A DNA stretch of 43,475 bases, taken from the NCBI GenBank assembly GCA_012797695.1, contig JAAZOQ010000305.1, positions 1 through 43,475 on the forward strand, given 5' to 3'. A model generated the notes under the pieces. The model was not told the DNA's origin. It saw only the letters and a list, made by a program, of their open reading frames with translations, and searched no databases. Positions 36,744-43,475 of the stretch are shown one piece after another. A program made the position numbers and the translations under genes. The stretch is from Anaerolineaceae bacterium (GTDB lineage Bacteria > Chloroflexota > Anaerolineae > Anaerolineales > Anaerolineaceae). Within the stretch, counting starts at the first letter, position 1. Each line of letters opens with the position of its first letter.

Positions 36744-38207
36744 CTATTGTAAATCAATGATCACAACTGTTTGTGGTTGATTTTGGTAATTCGCAGTGAA
36801 CGTTTGAACTACCCGTCCCCACTGGCTGGAACTGGAATACCAATCAGAAAAACCTACGAAATAAGCACAACCTTTTTCCAGCAGGTATTGATGCAGGCGG
36901 GGCTCGTCGCGCATAAAAGGAATGACTTCCGGGTTGGCCAACCCCGCCAGGTCAACGAGCTGATGGCCGGAGAAATATCCCATTGCCCCAATGTCGTGGA
37001 CTGCAATGATCTTCTCAGAAGGAACGTTTTCCGCTACCCAGCGGGCTGGCTGAACCATCAAATGGTCAATCAAAGAAATGTCCTGGCAATAAGCGGATAA
37101 GCCCGTGAAATAGAAAGCCACGGCAGTACACAGGGTCAAAGTGGCCCAGGAAAACTGGCCGAGCTTTTGCCAGCGCGGCAGGCGGATGCGCTGGAGCAGC
37201 CAAAACATTCCCAGCAAGCTGACCACCAGATAAGGCGCAATGATAGGTATCAGGTAGCGCCCGTGCTGGTAAGTTACCGGTAAGCGGATGGCATAAACCA
37301 GGATGCTTCCCAAAATCCACAGGATCATGCCGGCAGCAGGCACTGAGCGGTGCTGGAAAGTAAAAACGATGGCGGCGATAAATCCGGGCAGGAGGACGAT
37401 GCCGGTTCCCGTCAAAATGGGCAGTATTTCCTGCCCGATGCGAGTCAACAAAGGTAGTGCCCAGCGGGCACTGTATTCCTGCTGCTTGGCGTAAAAGGTG
37501 TTGGGGAAGAAAGCGCCGGTGGTAGAAACATTGAAGGCAATGTAAGCTGACAGCAAAACGACGAATGGAAGAACAAGCGCAAAAATGGCACGAACTGGTT
37601 CCTTTTTCTGGAGGCAGCGCGACACGAATACCAGCAAAATTGGGCCAAGCAGGGTCAACCCATCAGGACGTACCCAGAGAATCAGGCCAGCAAACAAGCC
37701 AATCTTCCCCCAGCACGGATGTTCTTGCGCCAACAGAAAGAATAAAGCCAGGATGAGGGCAGAATACAAAATGGTTTCCATCCCTGAGCCGGCGGCCCAG
37801 AGCAGGTGCCATTCGCTGGCAAGTACAAAAGCGGCCAAAAGGAGACCCGAGAAGGGAAGATCAATAAATGCGGAGAGTGTTTTTACCCCCAGCCAGATGG
37901 TCAAAGAGAACAGCAGAATCGAAAAAACGAAGGTTAACCAGAGACCCGCCTGCGCTGAGATCAGGTCCGCGGCGGCAATGAGCAGGGTCCACAGCGGAGA
38001 AGTGGACCCTCCCGAGACAGTGCCGGCAGTATAACTCCACTGGCCAGAGGCGGCCAGATTGCGGGCATAGGTCTGATGAATCCAGGCATCATCCAGCGGG
38101 AATCCGCCGCCGGATTGCATCTGTCCGCTTACGACAAAGACCGTTGCCAGGAGCAAGGATAGAAAAAAGATCACGAAAGCCGGGTGCTTCAAGAGGAATG
38201 TTTTCAT
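36744..38207 (-). CDS. Multi-TM glycosyltransferase-like membrane protein (GT-C fold/PMT-like)
   Basis: About 10 hydrophobic helices; GGFPLDDAWIHQTYARNLAASGQW, typical of GT-C first-loop DD motifs. Confidence 0.7.
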   Translation of the reverse strand: MKTFLLKHPAFVIFFLSLLLATVFVVSGQMQSGGGFPLDDAWIHQTYARNLAASGQWSYTAGTVSGGSTSPLWTLLIAAADLISAQAGLWLTFVFSILLFSLTIWLGVKTLSAFIDLPFSGLLLAAFVLASEWHLLWAAGSGMETILYSALILALFFLLAQEHPCWGKIGLFAGLILWVRPDGLTLLGPILLVFVSRCLQKKEPVRAIFALVLPFVVLLSAYIAFNVSTTGAFFPNTFYAKQQEYSARWALPLLTRIGQEILPILTGTGIVLLPGFIAAIVFTFQHRSVPAAGMILWILGSILVYAIRLPVTYQHGRYLIPIIAPYLVVSLLGMFWLLQRIRLPRWQKLGQFSWATLTLCTAVAFYFTGLSAYCQDISLIDHLMVQPARWVAENVPSEKIIAVHDIGAMGYFSGHQLVDLAGLANPEVIPFMRDEPRLHQYLLEKGCAYFVGFSDWYSSSSQWGRVVQTFTANYQNQPQTVVIIDLQ

Positions 38208-39772
38208 GGCAGGGTAACCTGATAAATCTTGCTCTTTTCAAACTGTCCCCAATAAGAAAGGGAGGGATCCTGGCAAAGCGATGTGTAACAATCATCGAAT
38301 TCAGGGGTGTGGTCGGACGCGACGATCAAATAGTGGATCTGATACCTTTTCATCGCGCTGAGAGCGTCTGAGAGGCTTCCAGAGGTCATCTGGATGGAAG
38401 AGTAACCTGTGCTCAGGGTAAAGCCCGGAGAATCGTTGACCATGAACTGCTGGTCGCTGGAAACGCCGTGTGCCCGCAAAAAGTTGCCCAGCCCGGCGAA
38501 CTCGACATATTGTGCATCAAATTTGCCCCCAAAAGTCTTGCTGGCAAAGAAACCAGCCGAGAGAAGCGCTGTGAGAACGAGGAAAGTACTGCCAAGCAGA
38601 CGCAGAGAACGTTCAGGCTTCCATCGGCGCCAGTGAGCGATACGAGTAATGGCCGCGGCGAAACCGAGGGGGATCATGGCCCAGAGCAGGCACTGGAAGG
38701 CACTCAACGAATGGAAGAAGCCTCCATGCACTCCAGCATAGGGGAACACGAGTGACATCAAGAAAGCAAGCAGGCCCAGCATAAGCAAGTAAAACTGGAT
38801 GATCTTCTGTTTGCGCTGCAGCCACAAGCCATAACCGGCAAAGGGTGCCCAAATGACCAATCCGGCAATCCCCACCCAGGTGCCCAGATTGCTGAGCAAT
38901 GCCTGCAGGCGATCCAGAATCAGTTTCGCAGCACCGGCAGAGAGCCAATGAGCCAACGTGAGCTTTTCAGACGGATAGGCAAAGAGGTCATTGTAGCCCG
39001 TGAAGAACAGGGATAGATTCGACCCTGGCGGGAAAACCCAGTGGAAGACAAGCAGGTTACGAATGAACCAGGGCGAAAGAACAGCAGCGTAGGCAACAAG
39101 CGCCATACCCGCAAACAACAAGGATTGCCCAATCGGCCGGGTCTGGCGCAGCATCCAGAGCGCCAGAAATACCCCCAACAGCCAGAGAATGCCATCTGCT
39201 CGGGTAAGGTGCATCAACCCAGCAACGATCCCCAGGGCCAGCACCCGTCCGATGATTTTTGGCTGTGCAGATTGGGAGAACAGCGAAAGCAATAGAAGAA
39301 AATAGAGGGCGCCCAGAACGCAATAAAGAACAAACGAATCGGGAAGGGTGAAATAAACTGCAAAAAAACCGCTGAAAACTGCCAGGAAAGCGGACGAAAC
39401 CAGATATATATGCTCATGGGTAAAATGTTCAGCGATCAAAACCGTCAGGACCGGGATCAAAGCGGCCAGCAGAATAAAAAAGAAGCGAGCCGCAAAAAAA
39501 CTCTGAGAGTGAAAGAGAATCATCCCCAGAGCGGCAATCACGCTGGTCAGCGGCATCCAATAGGTAAAACTGAGATTGGGCAGTTGAGCCGGATTTGCCA
39601 GATAAGTCCAGATAAAAGGTTCAATACCTCCCTGGCCTGCGGCAATTTGCCTGCCCATCAAGGTGTAATAAGCGGCATCCATGTAGCCTGGCGTCTTCTG
39701 AAGAGTACTGAGAAGGAGCCAGAAAAGTAAACTTACCAGATACAGAAGAACGTATTGCCGGCGTGACATCAA
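38204..39772 (-). CDS. Multi-TM glycosyltransferase-like membrane protein (GT-C/PMT-like)
   Basis: Many TM helices; DAAYYTLMGRQIAAGQGGIEPFIW; 4-nt overlaps with both neighbours. Confidence 0.7.
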   Translation of the reverse strand: MMSRRQYVLLYLVSLLFWLLLSTLQKTPGYMDAAYYTLMGRQIAAGQGGIEPFIWTYLANPAQLPNLSFTYWMPLTSVIAALGMILFHSQSFFAARFFFILLAALIPVLTVLIAEHFTHEHIYLVSSAFLAVFSGFFAVYFTLPDSFVLYCVLGALYFLLLLSLFSQSAQPKIIGRVLALGIVAGLMHLTRADGILWLLGVFLALWMLRQTRPIGQSLLFAGMALVAYAAVLSPWFIRNLLVFHWVFPPGSNLSLFFTGYNDLFAYPSEKLTLAHWLSAGAAKLILDRLQALLSNLGTWVGIAGLVIWAPFAGYGLWLQRKQKIIQFYLLMLGLLAFLMSLVFPYAGVHGGFFHSLSAFQCLLWAMIPLGFAAAITRIAHWRRWKPERSLRLLGSTFLVLTALLSAGFFASKTFGGKFDAQYVEFAGLGNFLRAHGVSSDQQFMVNDSPGFTLSTGYSSIQMTSGSLSDALSAMKRYQIHYLIVASDHTPEFDDCYTSLCQDPSLSYWGQFEKSKIYQVTLP

Positions 39773-41013
39773 ATCTCGAGAGTTTGGTTCGATAACTCAA
39801 TATTCCGCGAATGGGTGGTCCACCAGCGCACCCAATAGAGCAACAGAAAGGCCACGATCGGCAGCGGGAAGAAAAGCAGTGAACTCTGGATGGGCTGGTA
39901 ACTTTTCTGCACTGTGACCAGAAAGAGTGCCCAAATCCCTACAGTTAACACTGCCACAAGGGTGACGAGAAAACCAGCGGATTTTTGCTTCCAGCGGCTG
40001 GAGATCATTTCCATGCAGAAGAAAAGGCCGGGGTAAAGCAAAATGAAATTGCCCGGATCGGTCTGAATCCCGATCCACTGGCTGAGAGCCAGAGTTAGGA
40101 AGGCTACCCACAAGAAATATTTGTTGGCCGCGTGCCTTCCCAACCAACACTCCAGACCGAGCAGGACGATCAAGACCCCGCTGAGTGCGTAAGAGAGGCG
40201 AGTACCAATATCGCCCCACCAGGAGATCATCACCGCGCCGACTGTTCCAGGCGGATTGTAGGAGGGATAGCGCAAGACTTCACGGAAATTTTGGGTCAGC
40301 CAATCGGGGATCAGCAAGAAAGAAAAGCCCACCAGAATCACCATGCTGCCTAGAAAGTAGCCGATCAAACGATAGCGTTTGTTGAAAAAGGCCCAGAACA
40401 GCAGAAAGGCAATCAACAAAACGACGTTTTGGGGTTTGATGGTTGAAATGGCGAGCAGAATCCCCGCAATTTCATCTTTGCCGTCGCGGATCATCAAAAG
40501 ACTGGCCAGCAAAAGCAGAGTGACCACGATCACCGCGTTGCCGTTGATCAGCGGGCGGGTGCCGTGGTACGAGAAAAGGGTAAACAACACCAGAAGCGCA
40601 AACAAAAGCGGGCTGGGCTTCCAATAAGTCAGGCGAAAGCTCAAAATGGCGATCAGCACCAGACAGATCTCAAGTATAGCCATCCAGACGGCTCTGGCGA
40701 GGGAAAAATCCTTGATCAGCGCAAAGGGAGCAAAGAAAAAGAGAGAATACAGCGGATAAGCCACCCGCAGTTCGTGTTCTCCAGCCTCAGCAGCCCGGCC
40801 ATAGACCATCGTCTGAATCTTCAAAGCTGTGTCATCAGAATAAGGGCTCGTGCCAGTGGTAAAGAAATTACGCGTGCCTTCCCAATGCACCAGAAAATCA
40901 GTGCCACCGGGACTGGTTTTAGCAAACTGGTAATTCGCAAAAATCAAAGCTGCCAGTGAAAGCAAAATCACCGCAGCATAAGTGAGCCAACGTCGTTGAT
41001 TGATGTTTTGCAC
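39769..41013 (-). CDS. GT87/DUF2029-like polyprenyl-phosphate glycosyltransferase
   Basis: GTDFLVHWEGTRNFFTTGTSPYSDDT; ISTIKPQNVVLLIAFLLFW. Confidence 0.8.
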   Translation of the reverse strand: MQNINQRRWLTYAAVILLSLAALIFANYQFAKTSPGGTDFLVHWEGTRNFFTTGTSPYSDDTALKIQTMVYGRAAEAGEHELRVAYPLYSLFFFAPFALIKDFSLARAVWMAILEICLVLIAILSFRLTYWKPSPLLFALLVLFTLFSYHGTRPLINGNAVIVVTLLLLASLLMIRDGKDEIAGILLAISTIKPQNVVLLIAFLLFWAFFNKRYRLIGYFLGSMVILVGFSFLLIPDWLTQNFREVLRYPSYNPPGTVGAVMISWWGDIGTRLSYALSGVLIVLLGLECWLGRHAANKYFLWVAFLTLALSQWIGIQTDPGNFILLYPGLFFCMEMISSRWKQKSAGFLVTLVAVLTVGIWALFLVTVQKSYQPIQSSLLFFPLPIVAFLLLYWVRWWTTHSRNIELSNQTLEI

Positions 41014-41073
41014 CTGGTACCTCCAAATACCCCCTAATTATACCGGAATCCGTCTGAGAAAAATTCCAAAAAA

Positions 41074-41104
41074 ACAGGGTCCCCAGAAATTTTGAGGACC
41101 CTGT
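41074..41104 (-). terminator. Intrinsic terminator of the GNAT-like gene
   Basis: ACAGGGTCC ... GGACCCTGT followed on minus strand by TTTTTTT. Confidence 0.85.
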
Positions 41105-41125
41105 CAGATGATGCAGTAATAAGTT

Positions 41126-42268
41126 CTAGATGGTTTTATGGAAAATGCGGTGATTCTTGTAAGGCTGACCGCCCAGGTTAATCAGATCTTTGCGCATCTG
41201 CGCGGCTGTTTCAGCGACCTGAGTCATTTCGCAGTGATCGAAATGGAATTCTTTGATCGTCTTTTCCATTTCTGCATACATAATAGCGTTACCACCCAGA
41301 CCATGATACTCCGGGAGTACCCCAGCGCCGTTCACGGATACCCATTTGGTCTTTTTAAGTTCGCGCATCATGTCGAGAACTCCCAACGGAGTGATTTTGC
41401 CATCGTGGCGCTGCAGGGCGGACGTGATATCCGGGAACGCGAAGAGGAAGCCAACGATCTCATCGTTGTGGGTAATCAATTTGATCAATTTGGGATCGGC
41501 CACAACCAATAAGTTATCGAGCAGCAGCTTTACCTCGCCTTTCGTCAGGGGGTAATACTCCCAGTTGTTGACAAAAGTTTTGTTATATGCCTCGCCAATT
41601 TCCCAGGCATGTTTCATCATTTCGCGTTTGTTCTTGAACTGGAGAACTTTAAAGGAGCCACGTTTCTGCACTAATTCTGACGCTTTACGCACCTTTTCGG
41701 GCAAGACAAATTTATCCTTGTAAATATAGCAGGAGACGAAATCAACTTCCTTGGTAAAGCCGAGGTTCTCCAGCAGTTTGGCGTAATACGGGAAGTTGTA
41801 GTTCATCATGGTCATCATTTGATGATGTTCGAACCCCTCGACCAAAATGCCATAGCCATCGAAAGCGGAAAAACCCTTTGGCCCGACCACCTCGTTCAAT
41901 TCATGCTCGTGAGCCCAATCGAAAACGGCCTGGAAGAGCATATTCGCCACTTCCTGATTATCGATGCACTCAAAAAGATAGAACTGAGCTTTTTTGACTT
42001 TGTGATACTCATTGAATAGCTTATTCATCATGGCAGCGATGCGGCCCACGATCTTGCCATTCTCATCTCGAACCACAAAGAAATCAGCGATGGAATGTTC
42101 GTAAAAGGGATGCTTGTCGCGGTTCAACATCAATTTGATATCGCCGCGAAACGGGGGACAAAATTGCGGAGTTCCTTTGTAGAGATCGTACTGAAATTGG
42201 ACAAATTCATCGACTTGCTTTTTATTGCTGGTATCAATCTTTTCAATTTTGAACATAATAATCCTCAA
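41126..42268 (-). CDS. GNAT-like N-acyltransferase family protein
   Basis: ADFFVVRDENGKIVGRIAAMMN; VNGAGVLPEYHGLGGNAIMYAEMEKTI. Confidence 0.75.
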   Translation of the reverse strand: MRIIMFKIEKIDTSNKKQVDEFVQFQYDLYKGTPQFCPPFRGDIKLMLNRDKHPFYEHSIADFFVVRDENGKIVGRIAAMMNKLFNEYHKVKKAQFYLFECIDNQEVANMLFQAVFDWAHEHELNEVVGPKGFSAFDGYGILVEGFEHHQMMTMMNYNFPYYAKLLENLGFTKEVDFVSCYIYKDKFVLPEKVRKASELVQKRGSFKVLQFKNKREMMKHAWEIGEAYNKTFVNNWEYYPLTKGEVKLLLDNLLVVADPKLIKLITHNDEIVGFLFAFPDITSALQRHDGKITPLGVLDMMRELKKTKWVSVNGAGVLPEYHGLGGNAIMYAEMEKTIKEFHFDHCEMTQVAETAAQMRKDLINLGGQPYKNHRIFHKTI

Positions 42269-42341
42269 TTTTGAATAAAATGAAAAAGAATGAAAGTTTG
42301 CTTGGAGTATAACTCCGTTTTCAAGAAAAAGTTAAAAAAAG

Positions 42342-43160
42342 TTAAATTTTTTGGCTCAAAAAATTGGATATTGCTGCATTAAACTCTTGTGCATGATCCA
42401 CGTTCACGGCGTGTCTTCCCCCTTGAATGAAAATGTGGGTCGAGCCTGGGATGCGCCTGGCTAACAGCGTCTGATCCTCCAAACTGACGGTGTTATCCGC
42501 GGAACCGGTGATTACCAGAACGGGAATTTTCAGCGTTCGAAGAAAGCGAAAGCTGGAGAATTTGGCCAGCTCGAGCATGGCCTGGCGATACACCCGGATA
42601 TTGGCGTGGCAAATCTGGTCATAGAGATAATCGTGCCATAATTTTTGGTCTGCCTGCGGAAAAATGTGATCGGCCACATTTTGCGCCTGTTCTTTCAGCC
42701 TGCCGGAAAAGATCTGAATAATGCGGGAACGGAGATAGGGAAAATTCTTGCGCAGACGGGGGTGCAAACGACTGAAAGTGCTGACCAGGATCAGCTTTTT
42801 GATTTTCTGCGGACGAGCCTGAACCAGTTTTTGAGCAATCACGCCCCCGAGTGAAAGACCCATGACGTCGATCGGTTCAGGAAAGGAATCCACGATTTCC
42901 TGGGCAATCCAGTTGGTTACACGCCGGATACGCCAGATTTTTAATGGATAGAGGGAACGTCCAAACCCTGGCAGGTCGATGGCAATCGGTCGGTAGCCCA
43001 GCGCATCCAGCGCAGGAAACTGCAATTGCCACGAACTGCTATCAGATCCCAGCCCGTGAATAAGGAGGATGATCCGCTGATTATCAGGATATGGATCGAG
43101 ATAAAAAATCGAAGGTTTTCTTTTCAAGGCAAATTTGGCTTGCATTGACATGATGCTCAA
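42342..43160 (-). CDS. Alpha/beta hydrolase
   Basis: ILLIHGLGSDSSSWQLQFPAL, DVMGLSLGGVIAQKLV (GLSLGG elbow), GGRHAVNVDHAQEF. Confidence 0.9.
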   Translation of the reverse strand: MSIMSMQAKFALKRKPSIFYLDPYPDNQRIILLIHGLGSDSSSWQLQFPALDALGYRPIAIDLPGFGRSLYPLKIWRIRRVTNWIAQEIVDSFPEPIDVMGLSLGGVIAQKLVQARPQKIKKLILVSTFSRLHPRLRKNFPYLRSRIIQIFSGRLKEQAQNVADHIFPQADQKLWHDYLYDQICHANIRVYRQAMLELAKFSSFRFLRTLKIPVLVITGSADNTVSLEDQTLLARRIPGSTHIFIQGGRHAVNVDHAQEFNAAISNFLSQKI

Positions 43161-43174
43161 GCACCTGTTATGAT
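43145..43174 (+). promoter_or_regulatory. Candidate sigma70 promoter for murA
   Basis: TTGACA (43145-43150), 18-bp spacer, TATGAT (43169-43174). Confidence 0.65.
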
Positions 43175-43230
43175 ATTTGCAACACTCTTGATCTGTTTAA
43201 CTTTAACACTGATTTCATCTGGAGGTTGTC

Positions 43231-43475
43231 ATGGAAAAGTTTATTATCGAAGGTGGAATTCCGCTGAATGGGACTGTTACCCCTTCTGGTAATAAGAATG
43301 CTGCCTTACCCATCCTTGCTGCCTGTCTGCTGACCGATGAGCCAGTGATTCTGCACAACGTCCCGGATATTCAGGACGTGCAAAACATGCGCAAGCTGAT
43401 CCTGAGCCTGGGGGTAACCATCGACATTGTAGACGCCCATACCTGGAAGGTGCAGGCGAAAGTAGTGCGCCCCAC
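43231..43475 (+). CDS. murA: UDP-N-acetylglucosamine 1-carboxyvinyltransferase (N-terminal part; truncated by window edge)
   Basis: [50 protein letters not shown]. Confidence 0.95.
   Translation, partial: MEKFIIEGGIPLNGTVTPSGNKNAALPILAACLLTDEPVILHNVPDIQDVQNMRKLILSLGVTIDIVDAHTWKVQAKVVRP

Noticed and set aside
1-43475. CRISPR arrays, rRNA, transposases, phage genes
   Set aside because: Looked for repeated spacer structure, rRNA signatures and mobile-element proteins; none seen by reading, apart from the lone tyrosine recombinase

Overview
A gene-dense 43.5 kb bacterial chromosome window, read as probably Chloroflexota/Anaerolineae-like from gene content and style (not proven). It is almost entirely CDS, with one tRNA-Leu(GAG) and several intrinsic terminators. 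I see no rRNA, CRISPR array, insertion sequence or prophage. Recognisable content: nusB (partial), Asp23, an MBL/LarA/esterase operon, an orphan tyrosine recombinase, csp, typA, a LiaF-like membrane protein with a two-component pair, a B12 radical SAM protein, an OB+EEP lipoprotein nuclease, glpK, rplY, an iscS-mnmA-orf-trmI-nudix operon, a phosphohexomutase, tatD, a polyprenyl synthase, plsX, an Fe-S protein followed by hypA-hypB, scpB-rluB, a DUF348/G5 lipoprotein, a UXS-gtrA-UroD-rsmD operon, a histidine kinase with a PPi-type phosphofructokinase, a trio of membrane glycosyltransferase-like genes, and murA (partial). The observations most worth a second look are: (1) the hypA 5' region, with a 15-bp perfect inverted repeat, a short coding remnant and an IHE instead of MHE N-terminus; (2) an Fe-S/HypA/HypB cluster with no hydrogenase in view, and separately an intact-looking LarA with no NPN-cofactor genes; (3) RsmD with APPQ in place of the usual DPPY-type motif; (4) a DUF348/G5 plus propeller-like lipoprotein; (5) a histidine kinase apparently co-transcribed with a PPi-signature phosphofructokinase. 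I did not find clear evidence of a wholly new multi-gene system.
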